A stretch of 64,000 bases of DNA from Loxodes magnus. Taxonomy: Eukaryota > Ciliophora > Karyorelictea > Loxodida > Loxodidae. The translations under genes and the position numbers were made by a program. Below, piece after piece: positions 51,921 through 63,785 of the stretch (position 1 is its first letter; each line of letters begins with the position of its first letter). A model generated the notes under the pieces. It had not been told where the DNA came from, did no database searches, and was given only the letters and a program-made list of their open reading frames with translations. The stretch is taken from positions 248,001-312,000 of the forward strand of contig CAMPDV010000272.1 in the NCBI GenBank assembly GCA_946699065.1, given 5' to 3'.

Positions 51921-52319
51921 TCAATTCTCGTGTCCTTTCAAGGTCCTTGTACAACTACCCGTATTGAAATCCCATACACGAATCGTTCCATCGTAACTAC
52001 CAGATACGATCCATTTCGTGTCATTGCTTAGTGCGATCGCTACGACTCTATTCTCGTGTCCTTTCAAGGTCCTCGTACAACTACCAGTATTGAAATCCCA
52101 TACCCGAATCGTTCCATCGTAACTACCAGATACGATCCATTTCGTGTCATTGCTTAGTGCGATCGCTACGACTCTATTCTCGTGTCCTTTCAAGGTCCTC
52201 TTACAACTACCCGTATTGAAATCCCATACCCGAATCGTTCGATCGCCACTACCAGATACGATCCATTTCGTGTCATTGCTTAGTGCGATCGCTCCAACTA
52301 CAAACTCGTGTCCTTTCAA
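51921..52319 (-). CDS. Stop-free WD40 stretch, four units
   Basis: The frame is open from 52424 to the TGA at 51921-51923. Heads are GHEFVVGA then two GHENRVVA; one unit reads SCKRT instead of SCTRT (Thr to Lys). That unit is also one of only two I noticed that combine the CGG Arg codon with a GDR turn (near 52230); the other lies about 1.5 kb to the right and is part of a local duplication. Confidence 0.3.
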   Translation of the reverse strand: MKGHEFVVGAIALSNDTKWIVSGSGDRTIRVWDFNTGSCKRTLKGHENRVVAIALSNDTKWIVSGSYDGTIRVWDFNTGSCTRTLKGHENRVVAIALSNDTKWIVSGSYDGTIRVWDFNTGSCTRTLKGHEN

Positions 52320-53558
52320 GGTCCTTGTACAACTACCAGTATTGAAATCCCATACACGAATCGTTCCATCGCCACTACCAGATACGATCCATTTCGTGTC
52401 ATTGCTTAGTGCGATCGCTACAACTCAATTCTCGTGTCCTTTCAAGGTCCTCGTACAACTACCCGTATTGAAATCCCATACACGAATCGTTCCATCGTCA
52501 CTACCAGATACGATCCATTTCGTGTCATTGCTTAGTGCGATCGCTATAACTCCTGACTCGTTTCCTTTCAAGGTCCTCTTACAACTACCAGTATTGAAAT
52601 CCCATACACGAATCGTTCGATCGCCACTACCAGATACGATCCATTTCGTGTCATTGCTTAGTGCGATCGCTACGACTCAATTCTCGTGTCCTTTCAAGGT
52701 CCTCGTACAACTACCCTTATTGAAATCCCATACACGAATCGTTCCATCGCCACTACCAGATACGATCCATTTCGTGTCATTGCTTAGTGCGATCGCCATA
52801 ACTCCTGACTCGTGTCCTTTCAAGGTCCTCGTACAACTACCCGTATTGAAATCCCATACACGAATCGTTCGATCGCCACTACCAGATACGATCCATTTCG
52901 TGTCATTGCTTAGTGCGATCGCTCCAACTCAATTCTCGTGTCCTTTAAAGGTCCTCGTACAACTACCAGTATTGAAATCCCATACACGAATCGTTCGATA
53001 GCCACTACCAGATACGATCCATTTCGTGTCATTGCTTAGTGCGATCGCCATAACTCCTGACTCGTGTCCTTTCAAGGTCCTCGTACAACTACCCGTATTG
53101 AAATCCCATACACGAATCGTTCGATCGCCACTACCAGATACGATCCATTTCGTGTCATTGCTTAGTGCGATCGCTCCAACTCAATTCTCGTGTCCTTTCA
53201 AAATCCTCGTACAACTACCAGTATTGAAATCCCATACACGAATCGTTCGATCGCCACTACCAGATACGATCCATTTCGTGTCATTGCTTAGTGCGATCGC
53301 TATAACTCAATTCTCGTGTCCTTTCAAGGTCCTTGTACAACTACCCGTATTGAAATCCCATACACGAATCGTTCGATCGCCACTACCAGATACGATCCAT
53401 TTCGTGTCATTGCTTAGTGCGATCGCTACAACTCTATTCTCGTGTCCTTTCAAGGTCCTCGTACAACTACCAGTATTGAAATCCCATACCCGAATCGTTC
53501 CATCGTAACTACCAGATACGATCCATTTCGTGTCATTGCTTAGTGCGATCGCTATAAC

Positions 53559-53957
53559 TCAATTCTCGTGTCCTTTCAAGGTCCTCGTACAACTACCAGT
53601 ATTGAAATCCCATACCCGAATCGTTCCATCGTAACTACCAGATACGATCCATTTCGTGTCATTGCTTAGTGCGATCGCTACGACTCTATTCTCGTGTCCT
53701 TTCAAGGTCCTCTTACAACTACCCGTATTGAAATCCCATACCCGAATCGTTCGATCGCCACTACCAGATACGATCCATTTCGTGTCATTGCTTAGTGCGA
53801 TCGCTCCAACTACAAACTCGTGTCCTTTCAAGGTCCTTGTACAACTACCAGTATTGAAATCCCATACACGAATCGTTCCATCGTAACTACCAGATACGAT
53901 CCATTTCGTGTCATTGCTTAGTGCGATCGCTACGACTACAAACTCGTGTCCTTTCAA
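53559..53957 (-). CDS. Stop-free WD40 stretch, four units
   Basis: The frame is open from 54062 to the TGA at 53559-53561. It shares the GDR / SCKRT / GHENRVVA / YDG series with 51921-52319, displaced by 1,512 bp (12 units), and adds a GHEFVVVA head. The pair shows a 12-unit local duplication. Confidence 0.3.
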   Translation of the reverse strand: MKGHEFVVVAIALSNDTKWIVSGSYDGTIRVWDFNTGSCTRTLKGHEFVVGAIALSNDTKWIVSGSGDRTIRVWDFNTGSCKRTLKGHENRVVAIALSNDTKWIVSGSYDGTIRVWDFNTGSCTRTLKGHEN

Positions 53958-56212
53958 GGTCCTCTTACAACTACCCGTATTGAAATCCCATACCCGAATC
54001 GTTCCATCGTAACTACCAGATACGATCCATTTCGTGTCATTGCTTAGTGCGATCGCTACGACTCAATTCTCCTTTCCTTTCAAGGTCCTCGTACAACTAC
54101 CCGTATTGAAATCCCATACCCGAATCGTTCCATCGTAACTACCAGATACGATCCATTTCGTGTCATTGCTTAGTGCGATCGCTACGACTCAATTCTCCTT
54201 TCCTTTCAAGGTCCTCGTACAACTACCCGTATTGAAATCCCATACACGAATCGTTCGATCGCCACTACCAGATACGATCCATTTCGTGTCATTGCTTAGT
54301 GCGATCGCTACAACTCAATTCTCGTGTCCTTTCAAGGTCCTCGTACAACTACCCGTATTGAAATCCCATACACGAATCGTTCGATCGCCACTACCAGATA
54401 CGATCCATTTCGTGTCATTGCTTAGTGCGATCGCTATAACTCCTGACTCGTTTCCTTTCAAGGTCCTCGTACAACTACCCGTATTGAAATCCCATACACG
54501 AATCGTTCCATCGCCACTACCAGATACGATCCATTTCGTGTCATTGCTTAGTGCGATCGCTACGACTCAATTCTCCTTTCCTTTCAAGGTCCTCTTACAA
54601 CTACCCGTATTGAAATCCCATACACGAATCGTTCGATCGCCACTACCAGATACGATCCATTTCGTGTCATTGCTTAGTGCGATCGCTCCAACTCAATTCT
54701 CCTTTCCTTTCAAGGTCCTTGTACAACTACCCGTATTGAAATCCCATACACGAATCGTTCCATCGTAACTACCAGATACGATCCATTTCGTGTCATTGCT
54801 TAGTGCGATCGCCATAACTCCTGACTCGTGTCCTTTCAAGGTCCTCGTACAACTACCCGTATTGAAATCCCATACACGAATCGTTCGATCGCCACTACCA
54901 GATACGATCCATTTCGTGTCATTGCTTAGTGCGATCGCTACAACTCATAACTCGTGTCCTTTCAAGGTCCTCGTACAACTACCCGTATTGAAATCCCATA
55001 CACGAATCGTTCGATCGCCACTACCAGATACGATCCATTTCGTGTCATTGCTTAGTGCGATCGCTACGACTCTATTCTCGTGTCCTTTCAAGGTCCTTGT
55101 ACAACTACCCGTATTGAAATCCCATACACGAATCGTTCCATCGCCACTACCAGATACGATCCATTTCGTGTCATTGCTTAGTGCGATCGCTACGACTCTA
55201 TTCTCGTGTCCTTTCAAGGTCCTCGTACAACTACCCGTATTGAAATCCCATACCCGAATCGTTCCATCGTAACTACCAGATACGATCCATTTCGTGTCAT
55301 TGCTTAGTGCGATCGCTATAACTCAATTCTCGTGTCCTTTCAAGGTCCTCGTACAACTACCAGTATTGAAATCCCATACACGAATCGTTCCATCGCCACT
55401 ACCAGATACGATCCATTTCGTGTCATTGCTTAGTGCGATCGCTACAACTCAATTCTCGTGTCCTTTCAAGGTCCTCGTACAACTACCCGTATTGAAATCC
55501 CATACACGAATCGTTCCATCGCCACTACCAGATACGATCCATTTCGTGTCATTGCTTAGTGCGATCGCTCCAACTCAATTCTCGTGTCCTTTCAAGGTCC
55601 TCGTACAACTACCCGTATTGAAATCCCATACACGAATCGTTCCATCGTAACTACCAGATACGATCCATTTCGTGTCATTGCTTAGTGCGATCGCTACGAC
55701 TCTATTCTCGTGTCCTTTCAAGGTCCTCGTACAACTACCCGTATTGAAATCCCATACACGAATCGTTCGATCGCCACTACCAGATACGATCCATTTCGTG
55801 TCATTGCTTAGTGCGATCGCTACAACTCAATTCTCGTGTCCTTTCAAGGTCCTCGTACAACTACCCGTATTGAAATCCCATACACGAATCGTTCGATCGC
55901 CACTACCAGATACGATCCATTTCGTGTCATTGCTTAGTGCGATCGCTACAACTCAATTCTCGTGTCCTTTCAAGGTCCTCGTACAACTACCCGTATTGAA
56001 ATCCCATACACGAATCGTTCCATCGTCACTACCAGATACGATCCATTTCGTGTCATTGCTTAGTGCGATCGCTACAACTCAATTCTCGTGTCCTTTCAAG
56101 GTCCTCGTACAACTACCCGTATTGAAATCCCATACACGAATCGTTCCATCGTCACTACCAGATACGATCCATTTCGTGTCATTGCTTAGTGCGATCGCTC
56201 CAACTACAAACT
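53908..56212 (-). repeat. About 18-unit block resembling 41256-43560
   Basis: Most units match part of the 37-unit repeat at a displacement of 12,652 bp. At least three units differ (near 55186, 55438 and 55564), so this is an older or partly converted copy. Confidence 0.65.
54945..55217 (-). CDS. Stop-free WD40 stretch, three units
   Basis: The frame is open from 55322 to the TGA at 54945-54947. It is the counterpart of the runs at 28390, 42293 and 46955, but its first head is GHENRVVA instead of GHEFVVGA and the AQS variant is absent, so this copy of the block has diverged or been converted. Confidence 0.3.
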   Translation of the reverse strand: MKGHENRVVAIALSNDTKWIVSGSGDGTIRVWDFNTGSCTRTLKGHENRVVAIALSNDTKWIVSGSGDRTIRVWDFNTGSCTRTLKGHEL

Positions 56213-56855
56213 CGTGTCCTTTCAAGGTCCTTGTACAACTACCAGTATTGAAATCCCATACACGAATCGTTCCATCGTCACTACCAGATACGATCCATTT
56301 CGTGTCATTGCTTTGTGCGATCGCTCCAACTACAAACTCGTGTCCTTTCAAGGTCCTTGTACAACTACCAGTATTGAAATCCCATACACGAATCGTTCCA
56401 TCGTCACTACCAGATACGATCCATTTCGTGTCATTGCTTAGTGCGATCGCTACGACTCTATTCTCGTGTCCTTTCAAGGTCCTTGTACAACTACCCGTAT
56501 TGAAATCCCATACACGAATCGTTCGATCGCCACTACCAGATACGATCCATTTCGTGTCATTGCTTAGTGCGATCGCTACGACTCTATTCTCGTGTCCTTT
56601 CAAGGTCCTCGTACAACTACCCGTATTGAAATCCCATACACGAATCGTTCCATCGTCACTACCAGATACGATCCATTTCGTGTCATTGCTTAGTGCGATC
56701 GCTCCAACTACAAACTCGTGTCCTTTCAAGGTCCTCGTACAACTACCAGTATTGAAATCCCATACACGAATCGTTCCATCGTCACTACCAGATACGATCC
56801 ATTTCGTGTCATTGCTTTGTGCGATCGCTCCAACTACAAACTCGTGTCCTTTCAA
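56079..56855 (-). CDS. Stop-free WD40 stretch, seven units between TGA codons
   Basis: The minus frame is open from just left of the TGA at 56961-56963 to the TGA at 56079, again 882 bp and seven units. The first available start-like codon is TTG at 56855; there is no ATG and no visible ribosome-binding site outside the repeat. Units alternate GHEFVVGA and GHENRVVA heads with mostly DDG turns, and two carry the AQS variant. A four-unit pattern (HEF-HEF followed by HEN-HEN) recurs every 504 bp here, which shows local duplication. It may be a fortuitous run lacking TGA rather than a functional propeller. Confidence 0.4.
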   Translation of the reverse strand: MKGHEFVVGAIAQSNDTKWIVSGSDDGTIRVWDFNTGSCTRTLKGHEFVVGAIALSNDTKWIVSGSDDGTIRVWDFNTGSCTRTLKGHENRVVAIALSNDTKWIVSGSGDRTIRVWDFNTGSCTRTLKGHENRVVAIALSNDTKWIVSGSDDGTIRVWDFNTGSCTRTLKGHEFVVGAIAQSNDTKWIVSGSDDGTIRVWDFNTGSCTRTLKGHEFVVGAIALSNDTKWIVSGSDDGTIRVWDFNTGSCTRTLKGHEN

Positions 56856-59800
56856 GGTCCTTGTACAACTACCAGTATTGAAATCCCATACACGAATCGT
56901 TCCATCGTAACTACCAGATACGATCCATTTCGTGTCATTGCTTAGTGCGATCGCTACAACTCAATTCTCGTGTCCTTTCAAGGTCCTCGTACAACTACCC
57001 GTATTGAAATCCCATACACGAATCGTTCCATCGTCACTACCAGATACGATCCATTTCGTGTCATTGCTTTGTGCGATCGCTCCAACTACAAACTCGTGTC
57101 CTTTCAAGGTCCTCGTACAACTACCAGTATTGAAATCCCATACACGAATCGTTCGATCGCCACTACCAGATACGATCCATTTCGTGTCATTGCTTAGTGC
57201 GATCGCTATAACTCAATTCTCGTGTCCTTTCAAGGTCCTCGTACAACTACCAGTATTGAAATTCCATACACGAATCGTTCGATCGCCACTACCAGATACG
57301 ATCCATTTCGTGTCATTGCTTAGTGCGATCGCTACGACTCAATTCTCCTTTCCTTTCAAGGTCCTTGTACAACTACCAGTATTGAAATCCCATACACGAA
57401 TCGTTCCATCGTAACTACCAGATACGATCCATTTCGTGTCATTGCTTAGTGCGATCGCTACAACTCAATTCTCGTGTCCTTTCAAGGTCCTCGTACAACT
57501 ACCCGTATTGAAATCCCATACACGAATCGTTCGATCGCCACTACCAGATACGATCCATTTCGTGTCATTGCTTAGTGCGATCGCTATAACTCCTGACTCG
57601 TTTCCTTTCAAGGTCCTCGTACAACTACCCGTATTGAAATCCCATACACGAATCGTTCCATCGTAACTACCAGATACGATCCATTTCGTGTCATTGCTTA
57701 GTGCGATCGCTACGACTCAATTCTCGTGTCCTTTCAAGGTCCTCTTACAACTACCCGTATTGAAATCCCATACCCGAATCGTTCCATCGTAACTACCAGA
57801 TACGATCCATTTCGTGTCATTGCTTAGTGCGATCGCTACGACTCAATTCTCCTTTCCTTTCAAGGTCCTCGTACAACTACCCGTATTGAAATCCCATACA
57901 CGAATCGTTCCATCGTAACTACCAGATACGATCCATTTCGTGTCATTGCTTAGTGCGATCGCTACAACTCAATTCTCGTGTCCTTTCAAGGTCCTCGTAC
58001 AACTACCCGTATTGAAATCCCATACACGAATCGTTCCATCGTCACTACCAGATACGATCCATTTCGTGTCATTGCTTAGTGCGATCGCTACAACTCAATT
58101 CTCGTGTCCTTTCAAGGTCCTCGTACAACTACCCGTATTGAAATCCCATACCCGAATCGTTCCATCGTAACTACCAGATACGATCCATTTCGTGTCATTG
58201 CTTAGTGCGATCGCTACAACTCAATTCTCGTGTCCTTTCAAGGTCCTCGTACAACTACCAGTATTGAAATCCCATACCCGAATCGTTCCATCGTAACTAC
58301 CAGATACGATCCATTTCGTGTCATTGCTTAGTGCGATCGCTACAACTCAATTCTCCTTTCCTTTCAAGGTCCTCTTACAACTACCCGTATTGAAATCCCA
58401 TACCCGAATCGTTCCATCGTAACTACCAGATACGATCCATTTCGTGTCATTGCTTAGTGCGATCGCTATAACTCCTGACTCGTTTCCTTTCAAGGTCCTC
58501 GTACAACTACCAGTATTGAAATCCCATACACGAATCGTTCCATCGTCACTACCAGATACGATCCATTTCGTGTCATTGCTTTGTGCGATCGCTCCAACTC
58601 AATTCTCGTGTCCTTTCAAGGTCCTCGTACAACTACCAGTATTGAAATCCCATACCCGAATCGTTCCATCGTAACTACCAGATACGATCCATTTCGTGTC
58701 ATTGCTTAGTGCGATCGCTATAACTCCTGACTCGTGTCCTTTCAAGGTCCTCGTACAACTACCCGTATTGAAATCCCATACACGAATCGTTCCATCGTCA
58801 CTACCAGATACGATCCATTTCGTGTCATTGCTTAGTGCGATCGCTACAACTCAATTCTCGTGTCCTTTCAAGGTCCTCGTACAACTACCCGTATTGAAAT
58901 CCCATACACGAATCGTTCGATCGCCACTACCAGATACGATCCATTTCGTGTCATTGCTTAGTGCGATCGCTACAACTCAATTCTCGTGTCCTTTCAAGGT
59001 CCTCGTACAACTACCCGTATTGAAATCCCATACACGAATCGTTCGATCGCCACTACCAGATACGATCCATTTCGTGTCATTGCTTAGTGCGATCGCTCCA
59101 ACTCAATCCTCGTGTCCTTTCAAGGTCCTCGTACAACTACCAGTATTGAAATCCCATACACGAATCGTTCGATCGCCACTACCAGATACGATCCATTTCG
59201 TGTCATTGCTTAGTGCGATCGCTACGACTCTATTCTCGTGTCCTTTCAAGGTCCTCGTACCACTACCCGTATTGAAATCCCATACACGAATCGTTCCATC
59301 GTAACTACCAGATACGATCCATTTCGTGTCATTGCTTAGTGCGATCGCTACGAATCAATTCTCGTGTCCTTTCAAGGTCCTCGTACAACTACCCGTATTG
59401 AAATCCCATACACGAATCGTTCCATCGTCACTACCAGATACGATCCATTTCGTGTCATTGCTTAGTGCGATCGCTACAACTCATAACTCGTGTACTTTCA
59501 AGGTCCTCGTACAACTACCAGTATTGAAATCCCATACACGAATCGTTCGATCGCCACTACCAGATACGATCCATTTCGTGTCATTGCTTAGTGCGATCGC
59601 TACGAATCAATTCTCGTGTCCTTTCAAGGTCCTCGTACAACTACCCTTATTGAAATCCCATACACGAATCGTTCGATCGTCACTACCAGATACGATCCAT
59701 TTCGTGTCATTGCTTAGTGCGATCGCTACAACTCAATTCTCGTGTCCTTTCAAGGTCCTCGTACAACTACCCGTATTGAAATCCCATACACGAATCGTTC

Positions 59801-59984
59801 CATCGTCACTACCAGATACGATCCATTTCGTGTCATTGCTTAGTGCGATCGCTACAACTCAATTCTCGTGTCCTTTCAAGGTCCTCGTACAACTACCCGT
59901 ATTGAAATCCCATACACGAATCGTTCCATCGTCACTACCAGATACGATCCATTTCGTGTCATTGCTTAGTGCGATCGCTACAAC

Positions 59985-60257
59985 TCAATTCTCGTGTCCT
60001 TTCAAGGTCCTTGTACAACTACCAGTATTGAAATCCCATACACGAATCGTTCGATCGCCACTACCAGATACGATCCATTTCGTGTCATTGCTTAGTGCGA
60101 TCGCTACGACTCTATTCTCGTGTCCTTTCAAGGTCCTTGTACAACTACCCGTATTGAAATCCCATACACGAATCGTTCCATCGCCACTACCAGATACGAT
60201 CCATTTCGTGTCATTGCTTTGTGCGATCGCTCCAACTACAAACTCGTGTCCTTTCAA
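59985..60257 (-). CDS. Stop-free WD40 stretch, three units
   Basis: The frame is open from 60362 to the TGA at 59985-59987. It resembles the run at 28390-28662 (GHEF with AQS, then GHENRVVA) but ends at GHEN rather than GHEL. This shows that part of the core pattern extends into the right flank. Confidence 0.3.
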   Translation of the reverse strand: MKGHEFVVGAIAQSNDTKWIVSGSGDGTIRVWDFNTGSCTRTLKGHENRVVAIALSNDTKWIVSGSGDRTIRVWDFNTGSCTRTLKGHEN

Positions 60258-60614
60258 GGTCCTCGTACAACTACCAGTATTGAAATCCCATACACGAATC
60301 GTTCCATCGTAACTACCAGATACGATCCATTTCGTGTCATTGCTTAGTGCGATCGCTACAACTCAATTCTCGTGTCCTTTCAAGGTCCTCGTACAACTAC
60401 CAGTATTGAAATCCCATACCCGAATCGTTCCATCGTAACTACCAGATACGATCCATTTCGTGTCATTGCTTAGTGCGATCGCTCCAACTCAATCCTCGTG
60501 TCCTTTCAAGGTCCTCGTACAACTACCAGTATTGAAATCCCATACACGAATCGTTCGATCGCCACTACCAGATACGATCCATTTCGTGTCATTGCTTAGT
60601 GCGATCGCTACGAC

Positions 60615-60887
60615 TCAATTCTCGTGTCCTTTCAAGGTCCTTGTACAACTACCAGTATTGAAATCCCATACACGAATCGTTCCATCGTCACTACCAGATA
60701 CGATCCATTTCGTGTCATTGCTTAGTGCGATCGCCATAACTCCTGACTCGTGTCCTTTCAAGGTCCTCGTACAACTACCCGTATTGAAATCCCATACACG
60801 AATCGTTCCATCGTCACTACCAGATACGATCCATTTCGTGTCATTGCTTAGTGCGATCGCTACGACTCTATTCTCGTGTCCTTTCAA
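60615..60887 (-). CDS. Stop-free WD40 stretch, three units, with an in-frame ATG
   Basis: The frame is open from 60992 to the TGA at 60615-60617. The second head reads GHESGVMA: the ATC-side change ATA to ATG at about 60731-60735 makes one of the few in-frame ATG codons of the array. It adjoins the seven-unit run starting at 60993. Confidence 0.3.
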   Translation of the reverse strand: MKGHENRVVAIALSNDTKWIVSGSDDGTIRVWDFNTGSCTRTLKGHESGVMAIALSNDTKWIVSGSDDGTIRVWDFNTGSCTRTLKGHEN

Positions 60888-60992
60888 GGTCCTCTTACAA
60901 CTACCAGTATTGAAATCCCATACACGAATCGTTCCATCGTAACTACCAGATACGATCCATTTCGTGTCATTGCTTAGTGCGATCGCTACGAC

Positions 60993-61769
60993 TCAATTCT
61001 CGTGTCCTTTCAAGGTCCTCGTACAACTACCAGTATTGAAATCCCATACACGAATCGTTCCATCGCCACTACCAGATACGATCCATTTCGTGTCATTGCT
61101 TAGTGCGATCGCTACGACTCTATTCTCGTGTCCTTTCAAGGTCCTTGTACAACTACCAGTATTGAAATCCCATACACGAATCGTTCCATCGTCACTACCA
61201 GATACGATCCATTTCGTGTCATTGCTTTGTGCGATCGCTCCAACTACAAACTCGTGTTCTTTCAAGGTCCTTGTACAACTACCAGTATTGAAATCCCATA
61301 CACGAATCGTTCCATCGTCACTACCAGATACGATCCATTTCGTGTCATTGCTTAGTGCGATCGCTACGACTCTATTCTCGTGTCCTTTCAAGGTCCTTGT
61401 ACAACTACCCGTATTGAAATCCCATACACGAATCGTTCCATCGTAACTACCAGATACGATCCATTTCGTGTCATTGCTTAGTGCGATCGCTATAACTCCT
61501 GACTCGTGTCCTTTCAAGGTCCTCGTACAACTACCCGTATTGAAATCCCATACACGAATCGTTCCATCGTCACTACCAGATACGATCCATTTCGTGTCAT
61601 TGCTTAGTGCGATCGCTCCAACTACAAACTCGTGTCCTTTCAAGGTCCTCGTACAACTACCAGTATTGAAATCCCATACACGAATCGTTCCATCGTCACT
61701 ACCAGATACGATCCATTTCGTGTCATTGCTTTGTGCGATCGCTCCAACTACAAACTCGTGTCCTTTCAA
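60993..61769 (-). CDS. Stop-free WD40 stretch, seven units between TGA codons
   Basis: With the standard code the minus frame is open from just left of the TGA at 61875-61877 to the TGA ending at 60993, exactly 882 bp or seven WD40 units, the number of blades in a classic beta-propeller. The coordinates given start at the first TTG (LKGHEF); there is no ATG, so independent initiation is doubtful. Units read GHEFVVGA, GHESGVIA, GHENRVVA and one EHEF (Gly to Glu). All retain GH, SGSxDxT and WD. It lies directly left of a three-unit stop-free run (60615-60992). Best viewed as a fragment of the array frame rather than a gene with its own promoter. Confidence 0.4.
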   Translation of the reverse strand: MKGHEFVVGAIAQSNDTKWIVSGSDDGTIRVWDFNTGSCTRTLKGHEFVVGAIALSNDTKWIVSGSDDGTIRVWDFNTGSCTRTLKGHESGVIAIALSNDTKWIVSGSYDGTIRVWDFNTGSCTRTLKGHENRVVAIALSNDTKWIVSGSDDGTIRVWDFNTGSCTRTLKEHEFVVGAIAQSNDTKWIVSGSDDGTIRVWDFNTGSCTRTLKGHENRVVAIALSNDTKWIVSGSGDGTIRVWDFNTGSCTRTLKGHEN

Positions 61770-63512
61770 GGTCCTTGTACAACTACCAGTATTGAAATCC
61801 CATACACGAATCGTTCGATCGCCACTACCAGATACGATCCATTTCGTGTCATTGCTTAGTGCGATCGCTACAACTCAATTCTCGTGTCCTTTCAAGGTCC
61901 TCGTACAACTACCCGTATTGAAATCCCATACACGAATCGTTCGATCGCCACTACCAGATACGATCCATTTCGTGTCATTGCTTAGTGCGATCGCTACGAC
62001 TCAATTCTCGTGTCCTTTCAAGGTCCTCGTACAACTACCCTTATTGAAATCCCATACACGAATCGTTCCATCGCCACTACCAGATACGATCCATTTCGTG
62101 TCATTGCTTAGTGCGATCGCTCCAACTCAATCCTCGTGTCCTTTCAAGGTCCTCGTACAACTACCAGTATTGAAATCCCATACACGAATCGTTCGATCGC
62201 CACTACCAGATACGATCCATTTCGTGTCATTGCTTAGTGCGATCGCTACGACTCTATTCTCGTGTCCTTTCAAGGTCCTCGTACCACTACCCGTATTGAA
62301 ATCCCATACACGAATCGTTCCATCGTCACTACCAGATACGATCCATTTCGTGTCATTGCTTAGTGCGATCGCTACGAATCAATTCTCGTGTCCTTTCAAG
62401 GTCCTCGTACAACTACCCGTATTGAAATCCCATACACGAATCGTTCCATCGTCACTACCAGATACGATCCATTTCGTGTCATTGCTTTGTGCGATCGCTA
62501 CAACTCAATTCTCGTGTCCTTTCAAGGTCCTCGTACAACTACCCGTATTGAAATCCCATACACGAATCGTTCCATCGTCACTACCAGATACGATCCATTT
62601 CGTGTCATTGCTTAGTGCGATCGCTACAACTCAATTCTCGTGTCCTTTCAAGGTCCTCGTACAACTACCCGTATTGAAATCCCATACACGAATCGTTCCA
62701 TCGTCACTACCAGATACGATCCATTTCGTGTCATTGCTTAGTGCGATCGCTCCAACTACAAACTCGTGTCCTTTCAAGGTCCTCGTACAACTACCAGTAT
62801 TGAAATCCCATACACGAATCGTTCGATCGCCACTACCAGATACGATCCATTTCGTGTCATTGCTTAGTGCGATCGCTACGACTCAATTCTCGTGTCCTTT
62901 CAAGGTCCTCGTACAACTACCCGTATTGAAATCCCATACACGAATCGTTCGATCGTAACTACCAGATACGATCCATTTCGTGTCATTGCTTAGTGCGATC
63001 GCTACGAATCAATTCTCGTGTCCTTTCAAGGTCCTCGTACAACTACCCGTATTGAAATCCCATACACGAATCGTTCCATCGTCACTACCAGATACGATCC
63101 ATTTCGTGTCATTGCTTAGTGCGATCGCTACAACTCAATTCTCGTGTCCTTTCAAGGTCCTCGTACAACTACCCGTATTGAAATCCCATACACGAATCGT
63201 TCCATCGTCACTACCAGATACGATCCATTTCGTGTCATTGCTTAGTGCGATCGCTACAACTCAATTCTCGTGTCCTTTCAAGGTCCTTGTACAACTACCA
63301 GTATTGAAATCCCATACACGAATCGTTCCATCGTCACTACCAGATACGATCCATTTCGTGTCATTGCTTAGTGCGATCGCTCCAACTACAAACTCGTGTC
63401 CTTTCAAGGTCCTCGTACAACTACCAGTATTGAAATCCCATACACGAATCGTTCCATCGTCACTACCAGATACGATCCATTTCGTGTCATTGCTTAGTGC
63501 GATCGCTACGAC

Positions 63513-63785
63513 TCAATTCTCGTGTCCTTTCAAGGTCCTCGTACAACTACCCGTATTGAAATCCCATACACGAATCGTTCGATCGCCACTACCAGATACG
63601 ATCCATTTCGTGTCATTGCTTAGTGCGATCGCTATAACTCCTGACTCGTGTCCTTTAAAGGTCCTCGTACAACTACCCTTATTGAAATCCCATACACGAA
63701 TCGTTCCATCGTCACTACCAGATACGATCCATTTCGTGTCATTGCTTTGTGCGATCGCTCCAACTACAAACTCGTGTCCTTTCAA
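63513..63785 (-). CDS. Stop-free WD40 stretch, three units
   Basis: The frame is open from 63890 to the TGA at 63513-63515. Heads are GHEFVVGA with AQS, then GHESGVIA; one junction reads NKGSCTRTFK (Thr to Lys and Leu to Phe). It is the stop-free run nearest the right edge. Confidence 0.3.
   Translation of the reverse strand: MKGHEFVVGAIAQSNDTKWIVSGSDDGTIRVWDFNKGSCTRTFKGHESGVIAIALSNDTKWIVSGSGDRTIRVWDFNTGSCTRTLKGHEN

Noticed and set aside
56214-56441. Plus-strand frames of 75 codons in a second frame (at 3681, 28525, 42428, 47090, 56214, 56718, 61128, 63648 and elsewhere)
   Set aside because: They arise wherever the AQS-type unit removes a stop in that frame; a by-product of the repeat with no conserved motif.
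61468-62958. Plus-strand open frame of 496 codons, and the many 76- to 412-codon frames like it
   Set aside because: Same antisense shadow. Their lengths are set by the spacing of YDG-turn units and they all begin at the same GTG within the unit.
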